Positions 9,089 to 17,601 of a stretch of 64,000 bases of DNA are shown one piece after another; the first letter of the stretch is position 1, and the number at the start of each line of letters is the position of its first letter. A program made the position numbers and the translations under genes. The notes below the pieces were generated by a model that did not search any database, was not told where the DNA came from, and worked only from the letters and a program-made list of their open reading frames with translations. The stretch comes from Clostridium sp. CM027 (GTDB lineage Bacteria > Bacillota > Clostridia > Clostridiales > Clostridiaceae), in the NCBI RefSeq assembly GCF_024730565.1, contig NZ_CP077725.1:1488001-1552000 (forward strand), given 5' to 3'.

Positions 9089-9829
9089 TTATTTTGTGCA
9101 GTAAATTGCAATTGCCTGTGAGAGGAATTCTGCTGTTCCCTCACCATTCTGGTCAATGTTTTTCTTAAAACGTTCATCTCCAACATACATAAGACCAAGG
9201 CACTGCAAAATTTCATTTGTACAGTTGTACCATCTTGCTGTGATAAAACTCTGCCACTCTTTAACAAGTGCTTGAACCTCTTCGCTGTCGGGAGCTTTAT
9301 TATTCATATTGGTAGCGAAGGCTTTTAAAATATCTCTGAATTCCTCGTTTATTTCCTGCCACTGATTTTTACTATAATTGTTACATTTTTTCTCACTTTC
9401 GATATAGGCATCAGATTTCCCCCAACGTTCTTTAACCTCTTTTGCATATTTATTTTTGGCACTTTCAATTTCTGTCATATCAAATTCTTTAAAACTCATG
9501 TTATTTTCTCCTTTTATTGTATTGTCTACAAGAGTTATCAGATTATCAATTCGTTCACGCTTTTTAATAAGTAACTCTTTGTGATTTTTTAGTGCTTCTG
9601 TTTTATTGAATGTAGGATTTGTAATAATATCCTTAATTTCACTAAGCGAAAATTCCAACTCTTTGAAAAATAATATCTGTTGCAATTCAGCAAGGGCATT
9701 TTCATCATATAAGCGATAACATGCTTCAGTAATTTGGCTCGGTTTAAGTAATCCTATTTCATCATAATAATGCAGTGTTCTTACTGTAACTCCAGTTAAT
9801 TTTGCAATTTCATTAATCTTCAATTCCAA
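9089..9829 (-). CDS. MerR-family regulator with a TipAS effector domain
   Basis: Residues 1-70 are the MerR winged helix (INEIAKLTGVTVRTLHYYDEIGLLKP, ACYRLYDENAL). A coiled-coil linker (about 75-110) leads to a TipAS-type domain (about 125-246), which in the family binds hydrophobic or peptide antibiotics. The start is TTG at 9829, overlapping the end of the upstream gene by 10 bases, so translation is coupled. Family members activate promoters with a long -35/-10 spacer, and one such promoter lies ahead of this operon at 10300-10330, suggesting autoregulation. Confidence 0.85.
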   Translation of the reverse strand: MELKINEIAKLTGVTVRTLHYYDEIGLLKPSQITEACYRLYDENALAELQQILFFKELEFSLSEIKDIITNPTFNKTEALKNHKELLIKKRERIDNLITLVDNTIKGENNMSFKEFDMTEIESAKNKYAKEVKERWGKSDAYIESEKKCNNYSKNQWQEINEEFRDILKAFATNMNNKAPDSEEVQALVKEWQSFITARWYNCTNEILQCLGLMYVGDERFKKNIDQNGEGTAEFLSQAIAIYCTK

Positions 9830-10266
9830 AAATCCTCTGTTTCCTTTAAAATATCAATAGTTGGTGTAATTGTAGCTTCAAATATTGTTTTACCCGTCTT
9901 TTTAAGATAATGCTTGATTAGATAATAGCCACAAGCATATCCTGCGCAATAAGGCATACCAACTGGCTTTACACCACGCATGGCCATAATTTCATCGCCA
10001 TAGAGAAATGCTGAAAGTTTATTGAAGTCATTATTGTTCAAACGTTCCCTGTTAATTTGGCTTGGTGAAAATCCACCACCCATACTGCTTGCCATAACAA
10101 CATCGTAACCACCTGACTGATCCGCTTTAATTGGAATACCAATACATGACCACTTAAATTCAAATGGTTTCATCAGTTCATATCGATAGATGTCATCTCG
10201 CTGCTCAAGCTTTGAGGAAATCATTTTTTTATAGATTTCATCGGATCTAATTGCTGTAACTTTCAC
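9820..10266 (-). pseudogene. DUF2268-like putative Zn-protease, centre deleted
   Basis: The 148 residues join an N-terminal segment (MKVTAIRSDEIYKK to SMGGGFSPSQ) directly to a C-terminal segment (DFNKLSAFLYGDE to ATITPTIDILKETEDFW) that I recognise from DUF2268 predicted Zn-dependent proteases. Full-length relatives, as I remember them, have about 130 extra residues here, including the HE-containing metal site. That core is absent although the frame stays open, implying an in-frame deletion near residue 80. It is first in an operon with the MerR/TipAS regulator. Family identification is from memory and moderate. Confidence 0.55.
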
Positions 10267-10299
10267 TTTTTTTACCTCTTTTCTTTTTAGTATAGTTAT

Positions 10300-10330
10300 A
10301 CAATAAACTATTACGTTACGTTAGAGTCAA
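10300..10330 (-). promoter_or_regulatory. MerR-type promoter with a 19-bp spacer
   Basis: On the minus strand TTGACT (10325-10330) and TATTGT (10300-10305) are separated by 19 bp containing the repeated taacgtaacgtaa. An overlong spacer with internal symmetry is the hallmark of promoters untwisted by MerR-family activators. It drives the DUF2268-like/MerR operon. The rest of 10331-10508 has no gene. Confidence 0.65.
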
Positions 10331-10508
10331 TAACAAAATTAAATCTAGTGATGCTTTTAAAACTATTAAAGAAGTTATTGAATATATATCTTTAAAAATA
10401 TAACCAGATGCTTATGTGAATTATCAGGAGTGTCTAGCTCTTGCCTTGTTAGTACCTTTTTTTTAGAATATCCTTAATTTATTCCACAAATCTATTATTT
10501 AAAAATGC

Positions 10509-10547
10509 AAAAAAAATACCACCTGTCAGTTGGTGATATTTTTTTAT
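10509..10547 (-). terminator. Rho-independent terminator of adc
   Basis: A stem (atatcacc paired with ggtggtat, loop aactgaca) flanked on both sides by A/T runs lies just beyond the adc stop codon. It has T-runs in both directions and could also serve the opposite strand. Confidence 0.8.
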
Positions 10548-10564
10548 GCAGTGATATATTATAA

Positions 10565-11308
10565 CTATTTTTTTAGATAATCATATACAACTTTAGGCGT
10601 AGGAAGGGTTAAGTTCGTAAGAATATGAGAACAGGATACTATTTCTTTTACAGGTAGGTCATTAAATGGTGCCATAGCATGATCGAATAATTGTAATCTT
10701 GCAGGACCAGTCCATGCCTCATTTATAGTAATCTCCGTAATTTGTGTAGATATGAGCTCGCAAATTCTTTGAGTCCCATCATAATTAGGTATAATTTTCA
10801 GCATAAAATTAGGTCGGCAAATTTCATTGCGTGCCTCATTTATATCTAAAGATTGGTGTTTATATCCCATCGTAGCAGTTAATACTCTTAATTTTCCGTA
10901 ATCTAATGTACCAACTAATGTATCTGAATCAACAAATAGTTTTGGATAACCAAGTTTTTTAGGGTAGGCACTAAGTTCTCTACCAACGGCAATAGCCGGA
11001 TAATTATCTAAATACATCATATGCAAATAGTCACCTTTTATACCATTAAAACTTACAGGAATAACCTGGCCACATTCTGTATAAGCACCTAATCCACTTA
11101 CATCCGGCATATACATCATTTCAACTCTAACTAAAGGTTCATCTAAATCTAAAGATAAAGGTTCCGGTACAACTTTTAGTAAGGCATCAGCACTTGTACG
11201 GTATACTATATTAAGATATTCACGGTTATGAAATCTATAGGGTCCTCTAGGAAATGATGGAGCAGTAAGTGGTGTTGTAATGTGGTTAGATATTTCACTT
11301 TCTAACAT
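10565..11308 (-). CDS. adc: Acetoacetate decarboxylase
   Basis: Adc converts acetoacetate to acetone and CO2 in solventogenic clostridia. The 247 residues follow the clostridial enzyme throughout (FPRGPYRFHNREY, IPVSFNGIKGDYLHMMYLDN, YPKLFVDSDTLVGTLDYGKL, ICRPNFMLKIIPNYDG, FDHAMAPFNDLPVKEIV). The Schiff-base lysine and its neighbour in ELSAYPKKLGYP are K117 and K118, equivalent to K115 and K116 in C. acetobutylicum, where the protein is two residues shorter. ATG with gagag upstream. It follows ald on the same strand, as in the C. beijerinckii-type sol operon, but ctfA and ctfB, which should lie between, are missing. Confidence 0.97.
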   Translation of the reverse strand: MLESEISNHITTPLTAPSFPRGPYRFHNREYLNIVYRTSADALLKVVPEPLSLDLDEPLVRVEMMYMPDVSGLGAYTECGQVIPVSFNGIKGDYLHMMYLDNYPAIAVGRELSAYPKKLGYPKLFVDSDTLVGTLDYGKLRVLTATMGYKHQSLDINEARNEICRPNFMLKIIPNYDGTQRICELISTQITEITINEAWTGPARLQLFDHAMAPFNDLPVKEIVSCSHILTNLTLPTPKVVYDYLKK

Positions 11309-11385
11309 AAAATGATCACTCTCTTTTCTTATTTATTACTATCAACACATTTTTTTACAAGTACTATATTTTGAAATGCAAATTT

Positions 11386-11478
11386 TTATACATCCATAAT
11401 CTTTATATCATTTGGAATAATTAAATTTGCTTCTGTCACGAAATTAATTTCATCAATGGTTGTATCTCCCTGCCATGG
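11386..11478 (-). pseudogene. ctfB: ctfB scar: last ~26 codons of acetoacetate CoA-transferase subunit B
   Basis: In the 199 bp between ald and adc, a frame ending at TAA 11386-11388 reads DTTIDEINFVTEANLIIPND and ends KIMDV. From memory, this matches the CtfB C-terminus (DTTIDEI..LT.A.L.I...). Upstream of about 11470 the similarity stops and no ctfA or further ctfB sequence remains, so most of ctfA-ctfB was deleted in one event joining the ald 3' side to the end of ctfB. Confidence 0.7.
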
Positions 11479-11507
11479 TTTGTAAATGCACCGGCTTCAT
11501 TAAAAAG

Positions 11508-12938
11508 TTAGTTTGCAAGCACACATCTCCTTTGTTTTGTAAAATTTCTTGCAGAGGTTATTCCTTCACCAGTAGGTCCAGCAATAGTGAATGTTGTAAA
11601 TCCTTCTGCACCAAAACCTACTCCAGCAAAGGATTTAGCATTCTTTACAAAAATAGTTGTATCTATTTCTTTTTCAAATCTATTTAAATTATCAATATTT
11701 TTTGAATATATATATGCACTATGTCGTTTATTTTGTTCCGCTATTTTTGCACACTCTATAGCTTCATCAATATCTTTAACTCTTACAATTGGAAGTATTG
11801 GCATCATAAGCTCTGTCATTACAAAAGGATGATTTGTATCTACCTCGCATATTATACATTTTACGTTAGTAGGGACTTCTACATCTATTTGATCTAAAAA
11901 TAATTTTGCATCTTTTCCTACCCATTTTTTATTTATATCATATTCTAGTTTTTTGTTGCAATTATAACTTTTCTCATCTTTCTTTATTAGTATTAAATCT
12001 AATAACCTTGATACTTGCTCTTTGTTTAGAAGTACAGAATTGTTTTGAATCATATTATTTATTAAATCATTTGCTACATTTTCAAAAACAAACACTTCTT
12101 TTTCTGCAATACAAGGTAAATTGTTATCAAAAGAACAACCTTCTATGATGCTTTTTGCGGCTTTCTCTATATCTGCAGTATCATCTACTATAACAGGAGG
12201 ATTTCCGGAACCTGCACCTATAGCTTTTTTACCTGAATTCAAAAGTGTTTTTATTAATCCTGGTCCTCCAGTCCCACATAAAAGTTTTATATATGGGTGT
12301 TTCATAATTACACCTAAGGATTCCATAGTTGGGTTTTCTACAGTAGTTACTAAATTTTCTGGACCACCAGAAGAGATGATGGCTCTATTTATCATATCTA
12401 CAGCAAATGCAACACATTTTTTTGCCCCTGGATGTCCATTAAACACGACAGAATTTCCGGCAGCTATCATACCTATACTATTGCAAATAACAGTTTCCGT
12501 TGGATTTGTGGAGGGTGTTATCGCACCTATGACCCCATATGGAGACATCTCTACTACGGTAAGCCCGTGGTCTCCAGACCAAGCTGTAGTAGTTAGATCT
12601 TCTGTACCCGGAGTATATTTAGCTGCCAATTCATGTTTTAATATTTTATCTTCATATCGTCCCATTTTTGTTTCTTCTAAAATCATTCTTGAGAGTATCT
12701 CTTTATTTTCCAATGTAGCCTTTCTTATACTTCTTATAAGTCGTTCTCTATCTTCTTTATTATAAGAAATAGTCAACGCCTTTTGTGCATATATTGCTTT
12801 GGCAATAGCAATTTTAACGTCTTCGAACACTCCTAAATATAAACCCTCATTGTTAGCTTGCTTAAATTCGGTACCTTCAACATTTGTTATTACATTTAAA
12901 TCTTTTGTTTGTGGTGATACTAATACATCTTTCATCAT
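11508..12938 (-). CDS. ald: CoA-acylating aldehyde dehydrogenase (butyraldehyde/acetaldehyde)
   Basis: Reduces butyryl-CoA or acetyl-CoA to the aldehyde for butanol and ethanol formation. 476 residues closely resemble C. beijerinckii Ald: ILEETKMGRYEDKILKHEL, ITPSTNPTETVICNS, VVFNGHPGAKKC, LLCGTGGPGL, and the catalytic Cys in SFDNNLPCIAEKEVF; the C-terminus SARNFTKQRRCVLAN is also typical. It belongs to the short, CoA-dependent ALDH class (PduP/EutE type), not bifunctional AdhE. Start ATG after GAGGAGG. It is first in what remains of a sol operon. A short insertion near residue 330 (KSYNCNKKLEY) is the only obvious difference. Confidence 0.95.
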   Translation of the reverse strand: MMKDVLVSPQTKDLNVITNVEGTEFKQANNEGLYLGVFEDVKIAIAKAIYAQKALTISYNKEDRERLIRSIRKATLENKEILSRMILEETKMGRYEDKILKHELAAKYTPGTEDLTTTAWSGDHGLTVVEMSPYGVIGAITPSTNPTETVICNSIGMIAAGNSVVFNGHPGAKKCVAFAVDMINRAIISSGGPENLVTTVENPTMESLGVIMKHPYIKLLCGTGGPGLIKTLLNSGKKAIGAGSGNPPVIVDDTADIEKAAKSIIEGCSFDNNLPCIAEKEVFVFENVANDLINNMIQNNSVLLNKEQVSRLLDLILIKKDEKSYNCNKKLEYDINKKWVGKDAKLFLDQIDVEVPTNVKCIICEVDTNHPFVMTELMMPILPIVRVKDIDEAIECAKIAEQNKRHSAYIYSKNIDNLNRFEKEIDTTIFVKNAKSFAGVGFGAEGFTTFTIAGPTGEGITSARNFTKQRRCVLAN

Positions 12939-13401
12939 AGTTTTCCTCCTCGAATAATTAATTTTGCATTTAGTTTTTAATGAATTTCTAGTATTTCAAC
13001 TAACTACAAAATGATAAAGATAACTGGAAATTATAATAATAGTATAGAATTATTTCTAACCATCGATATTCAATAAAAAATTGGCGTAGTGCTATTCATT
13101 TTATAACAAACATGTTTTAGTGAATAAGATGTTTTATTTCTGTACAAATAGGATATTACCACTAATTAAGACAAAAACAGTATATAAATGTAATAAATGT
13201 AATGACAGGCATTTTAAACGATACCAAACTACACTAAGGTGAGATATTTTTATCATATGATCTGTAAAGAATGATTCTTCCTAAAAATTCATAGTTTTTA
13301 GGCAACTAGATTTTTAATGATTTAAACAAATGTGGTTTGATATGTTTTATGGTACCCATTACAATAAAATCATGGTAAATAATTCGTGGGAGTTGTAAAG
13401 G
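12939..13401. other. ald upstream region and possible small zinc-finger peptide
   Basis: About 460 bp without an established gene. On the minus strand a -10-like tatact/tataat cluster near 13030-13045 could drive ald. On the plus strand 13129-13242 is a 37-codon frame (MFYFCTNRILPLIKTK, then YKCNKCNDRHFKRY) with Cys pairs resembling a zinc ribbon, but no good ribosome binding site. It may be a remnant of a zinc-finger or IS-associated protein. Confidence 0.3.
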
Positions 13402-13676
13402 ATGAAAAATATATATACTTATATAAGAGTTAGCACCAAGGAACAAAACACAGACAGGCAACATGAAGCCCTAGAACAATATGCTGTATCTAATAACATT
13501 GAATATAAAGTTACATTCGAGGATAGAGCAAGTGGTAAGGACTTTGAAAGAAAACAGTATAAAGTATTAACAAGGAAAGGAAAAAAATACATGGTAGAGT
13601 TATAGAGGTACTAAAGAATGCTAATGAGAAGGGAATTAAGTTGGGTAGACCTAATTTAAAATTGTCAACTCAATAG
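13402..13676 (+). pseudogene. Serine recombinase/resolvase, internally deleted
   Basis: The first 55 residues are the start of a resolvase-type catalytic domain (YTYIRVSTKEQNTDRQHEAL with the catalytic Ser of RVS, then FEDRASGKDFERKQY). The frame then breaks at about 13590. In another frame the 3' piece NANEKGIKLGRPNLKLSTQ resumes the typical end of the catalytic domain and hinge (KGIKLGRP), ending at TAG 13674-13676. About 80 central residues and the DNA-binding helix-turn-helix are missing. Confidence 0.75.
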
Positions 13677-13876
13677 AACTAAAATAAAGTGATAAATTAA
13701 TTACATATTGATATATCTTTCAATATGTAATGTAAGATTTAAGCTATAACAGAACAACAAAATTTATAAGAAGAATCATACTGAATAATTATGGAATAAG
13801 AGATGTTATTGCTAATTAGGGTACAGCCAATGAATTCGAAAATGTTGATGCTACACCTATGCTCATATCTACTCTA

Positions 13877-13992
13877 TAGCCTCAATGTGAAATTAACTCA
13901 ATTGGTATTGTGTTACTTTTAGAATATCACTATACACTTAAAGCCAAGTAATCCCATAGCATTAGATATAGGATTACTTGCGACGAAATATA
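13877..13992. repeat. Dispersed palindromic repeat R1, copy 1
   Basis: The first 62 bases (from tagcctcaatgtgaaatt) are nearly the same as 46391-46452. They are followed by a hairpin (agtaatcc paired with ggattact) and gaaatata, as in the copies at 19896 and 27026. The copy lies at the 3' side of the ABC permease gene. The rest of 13677-14038 has no gene. Confidence 0.7.
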
Positions 13993-14038
13993 TGAAATTT
14001 GTAAAACAAGTGATTAACTCTAACGTAAATCACTTTAA

Positions 14039-14794
14039 TTAATTAACAGTTTCTTTTTTCAGTTTCCAAAATGCCAATACAAAGCTGATTGAGCAAAGAC
14101 AGATAAATATCACTGTCACAAGTAATAAGTTTTGCCAATCAATAGAAGTTCCCAAAATCAAACTCCGCAGGCAGTTTATAATATGAGTGAAAGGATTTAT
14201 CATTACCGCAATTTTTAAGCCTCCAGATATACTTTCCATGGGAAATAATGCTGTGCTTGTAAAGAAGATGGAAAGTACAATCAGATTCATGATGGTTTCA
14301 TAAATTGTTTCATTGGGCAAACACATACTAATAGCATAAGATAACCCCGACATAAAAAATGCCGTAAGAAAAATAAGAGGTATCATCAGAAACAATCCAA
14401 TAAATCCAGATGCAATACGTACTGACAAAAATATAGATAGAACAAGCATGATGGCTATTTCAATAAATGAAACTAAAACTGCTTCCAGTATTTGTCCCAG
14501 AACAATGGAGCTTCGTTTTACAGGCGCTATCAATATCCTGTAGAAGCTACCATTGGATTTCATAATAAAATTGATATAACCGCCGCTACTACAGCATGCG
14601 AGTGTAACAAGCACCATGATACCAGGTAGCATAAACGAAGTATAGTTGCCGCCTGATATATTCTTCATGGACTGTTCCGCGATTGAACTATATAATACTA
14701 ACCAAATAAGAGGCTGTATAATTGTAAGTAGTATTGAAATAGGGTTCTGAAATCGCCACTTTATATTGCGCCATAATATATTTATTATCTCCAT
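14039..14794 (-). CDS. ABC-2 type transporter permease
   Basis: 251 residues with six predicted membrane segments (about 20-40, 55-75, 100-125, 135-160, 168-190, 222-243) and the ABC-2 pattern of a charged N-terminus, KRSS(I)VLGQ after the second segment, and NP(F)THIINCLR. It would form the channel of a drug or lipid exporter with the ATPase gene it overlaps by 10 bases (14785-14794). It is last in a four-gene operon, and no separate terminator is obvious beyond repeat R1. The substrate cannot be deduced, but the GyrI-like genes upstream suggest drug efflux. Confidence 0.9.
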   Translation of the reverse strand: MEIINILWRNIKWRFQNPISILLTIIQPLIWLVLYSSIAEQSMKNISGGNYTSFMLPGIMVLVTLACCSSGGYINFIMKSNGSFYRILIAPVKRSSIVLGQILEAVLVSFIEIAIMLVLSIFLSVRIASGFIGLFLMIPLIFLTAFFMSGLSYAISMCLPNETIYETIMNLIVLSIFFTSTALFPMESISGGLKIAVMINPFTHIINCLRSLILGTSIDWQNLLLVTVIFICLCSISFVLAFWKLKKETVN

Positions 14795-15741
14795 TTACTC
14801 ACCTCTTCGCCATACCCAGTTAACTTCAAGAACACATCTTCAAGGCTGGGCTGTACTATTTCTATCGCCTCAAAAGAGACCCTCTTTTCCAGAAGCCACT
14901 TGTTAATATCTTCAAAAGTTTTTCGATCATCTCCAGCATCCGCAAAAATCGAGTATTTACGGATGTTTATTGACGGAAGTATATGTGCTTTAGCAAGTAT
15001 CTCCGCACATTCTTCCGCTTTTTTCTTCTCATAAAAACCAATGCGGAGTATATTTTGTCTTATATATTGCTTCAGATTTCCAGGAGTTTCCTGTATCAAT
15101 CCGTGGCCTTCTTTCATAATACAAATTGTATCGCTAAGTTGATCAGCTTCATCAAGATAATGGGTGGTCAAAAAAATCGTTGTTTTAAAATCATCCCGGA
15201 TTTTTTGAACGATTTCCCACATGGCCTTTCTGGAAGCGACATCCATACCAACCGTTGGTTCGTCTAAAAAAAGTATTTTAGGCATTGATACCATATTCAT
15301 TGCAATATCCAATCGACGCTTTACTCCGCCGGAATAGGAAGCAACCGGGTATTTCAAATACTTCGACAGTCCGAAACTGTCAATAAGGATGTTTATCCTT
15401 TTTTTTGCTGTAACATTGTCCACCTTGTAGAGCCTGCTTTGAAATATCATATTTTCCATAAGAGATAGGTGATCATCAATAGAAACGCGCTGTGAAACAC
15501 AGGCAATCTGTGTACGAATCCAAGCGGGTTCCTTGCATAAATCTTTACATAACATGGTTACAGTTCCAGATGTAGGCTTGTAAAGTGTTGTTAGTATGTT
15601 GATAAGCGAAGACTTTCCTGCACCATTTGGTCCAAGCAAAGAAAAAATTTCTCCGCAGTTTACTTCCAAACTTAAATCGTCTAAGCCCTTGACGCCGTTC
15701 TTATACTGTTTAACCAATTTATCAATTACAATTGCAGACAT
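14785..15741 (-). CDS. ABC transporter ATP-binding protein (DrrA/CcmA-type)
   Basis: 318 residues. Walker A is LGPNGAGKSSL (about 34-44), the signature is YSGGVKRRLDIAM, Walker B is ILFLDEPTVGMD, and the H-loop is TTHYLDEADQL. The roughly 90-residue C-terminal extension typical of DrrA-like exporters ends with a conserved LEDVFLKLTGYG. It provides energy to the overlapping ABC-2 permease. The start codon lies one base after the stop of the upstream GyrI-like gene, so all members are probably co-translated. Confidence 0.93.
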   Translation of the reverse strand: MSAIVIDKLVKQYKNGVKGLDDLSLEVNCGEIFSLLGPNGAGKSSLINILTTLYKPTSGTVTMLCKDLCKEPAWIRTQIACVSQRVSIDDHLSLMENMIFQSRLYKVDNVTAKKRINILIDSFGLSKYLKYPVASYSGGVKRRLDIAMNMVSMPKILFLDEPTVGMDVASRKAMWEIVQKIRDDFKTTIFLTTHYLDEADQLSDTICIMKEGHGLIQETPGNLKQYIRQNILRIGFYEKKKAEECAEILAKAHILPSINIRKYSIFADAGDDRKTFEDINKWLLEKRVSFEAIEIVQPSLEDVFLKLTGYGEEVSKWR

Positions 15742-15742
15742 A

Positions 15743-16201
15743 CTATTCCTCCTCTTTAATCGGGAATAGTATTTCTGTAATATACTTTTGGGGATTGCCT
15801 TTCAAAAACATTCCCGGACCCTTGATATAGACTTCCCTAAACGGAGGCTGTAATGTTAGGTTATTTTCCCGTGCATAACGGTCAATTGCTTCATATTCGT
15901 AATTCATAGTTTCATAAGAACCGATATGAGTAGCACAAACAGCTTTTATCCGCGGAAGTTCTTTTACTGTAATACCATTCCCGTTTGGTGTTTCAACAGT
16001 AGGAACACATAATTCCATTTCACCCATTTTTGATTTCTGATCCACCACATAGTAGCAGAAAAATGGTGCACCATTTGATTTGCCCTGAATAGACTTAAAC
16101 ACATTGGGAAATACTTTACTTGCTTCAGTGACAACTCCCTTATACTTCATAAAAGCCACTCTAATAGTTTCGATATCTCTAATTTCAATTTGATAATCCA
16201 T
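15743..16201 (-). CDS. GyrI-like small-molecule-binding domain protein
   Basis: 152 residues of the GyrI/AraC effector-binding fold (tandem SHS2 modules): [18 protein letters not shown] at the start, [30 protein letters not shown], and [11 protein letters not shown]. Stand-alone family members bind or hydrolyse hydrophobic drugs. The ATG directly abuts the TAA of the AraC-type gene, and the stop is one base before the ATPase start. The position fits a sensor or sequestration role linked to the exporter. Confidence 0.85.
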   Translation of the reverse strand: MDYQIEIRDIETIRVAFMKYKGVVTEASKVFPNVFKSIQGKSNGAPFFCYYVVDQKSKMGEMELCVPTVETPNGNGITVKELPRIKAVCATHIGSYETMNYEYEAIDRYARENNLTLQPPFREVYIKGPGMFLKGNPQKYITEILFPIKEEE

Positions 16202-17080
16202 TTATTCTTCACTTCTCTCTTTCTTAATTGCAATCCAGACTTCTGCATGACCGCCTTTTGAGCCTTTATCGCTAACAGGATAAACTTCTATATCAGGAAG
16301 TTCAGCGTATTCGTATCCTGAAACTGGAAGCCATTCTGTAAGAAATCGTTTAAATATAGTTTGAACGGATTCCTTAAAATGACCGTTACATTCAAAGACC
16401 ACCCATGTGGCAGCTGGTATCTCAAACTCAAACATTCCATCAGGTACAGGTTTATCCGTAGGAGTAGCAATATATTAATAGATATTTTGTGGATTTGTAT
16501 AGGCTGTGACACCAAAAATACCATGTGGATCTTTGTCTATAAGTCCACAAATTTCAGAAAATAACGTACTTTCAAGCATCCTATTCCAAAATACGGGAAC
16601 ATTTTTTTGGTTTTGGTCCATATCCTCTTGTAATGCTGTCCTAACCCCAACAATTCTAATTGTTTCTTTTGTTTCAATTCTATAGTTCATATTCTCACCT
16701 CCTATAACTGAAATTGAAAAACTTATAGGTGAATAAGCGGTTAATAATGTTCCCTTTGTACGTGCAACAGTTGGAGCGACACCATGAACACTTTGAAATG
16801 CTCGATTAAAGGATGTTGGGGATTCATATCCGTATTTTAAACCGATATCCATCACTTTCCTATCACTTGTTTGTAATTCAAGCGCTGCTGCCGTCATACG
16901 TCTACGGCGTATATACTCGGACAAGGGAATGTCTGCAACGTAAGAAAATATTCTTTGAAAATAATAAGTGGAGCAGCAAGCCATTTTTGCAATTTCATCA
17001 TAGGAAATAACACCAGTTAAATTGCTTTCTATATAATCAATTACTTCACTTAATTGTTTCATCCATTTCACTTTTACCAC
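16202..17080 (-). pseudogene. AraC-family regulator with GyrI-like domain, interrupted by one nonsense codon
   Basis: Residues 1-105 contain two AraC helix-turn-helix motifs (SYDEIAKMACCSTYYFQRIF, GLKYGYESPTSFNRAFQSVHGVAP). Residues 130-292 are a GyrI-like effector domain. The frame is interrupted by a single TAA at 16475-16477, after NPQNIY; the same frame then continues (YIATPTDKP, FEFEIPAATW, GGHAEVWIAIKK) to 16202. A one-base change of a tyrosine codon explains this. The truncated 201-residue product keeps the DNA-binding part but loses most of the effector domain, so the ABC operon may be constitutively controlled. Confidence 0.85.
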
Positions 17081-17601
17081 CCCTTCTTCTTATATAAAAG
17101 TTTAGCACAATGTAAATTATAAAGCCTCTCTTTTGATGTCCAGATTTGTAAACTAATTTTTTAATACTTAATACACAATTGAATTTATAATAAACTTTTT
17201 ATTTAAATTTACATGTAAATTTCAGATAACTCTTATTTAGGACGGCTTTACTTGAAATTACTCATTATTAAATCATTTACTTAATTATACTATAAAAGCT
17301 ATTTTATATTTTTAACTTATCGCTATTCGGCAATTCATCTTGGGTAACACTTGTATTTAAATGTTTACCTCGCAGTTCATTTATTAATCCATCTTACCCC
17401 AAACGATCATAGATTTTTCTCCAGCGAGTTTATAGGTTGCATTAATGTTATATAATTAAATTATGGTATGATGTCTATATTTAAAATGCTTTATCAAATA
17501 AAAGTTGGCAACTAGGATTATTTAAAAGAAGTTATAGAAACACTAGATATAAATGTAGATATAGTAAGAGCAACAGAAGAATGATCGATGGAGGAGATAA
17601 G
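17081..17601. other. Intergenic region with an 18-bp palindrome
   Basis: No complete gene. A perfect palindrome, aaatttacatgtaaattt, lies at 17205-17222, about 130 bp upstream of the AraC-GyrI gene, and is a candidate operator. Near 17485-17583 a frame with one stop (LYQIKVGN, stop, DYLKEVIETLDINVDIVRATEE in pieces) looks like the end of a decayed gene just before uvrA-like. Confidence 0.4.

Noticed and set aside
12121-12765. Long plus-strand ORF antisense to ald
   Set aside because: Shadow of the strongly conserved ald frame; no start signals.
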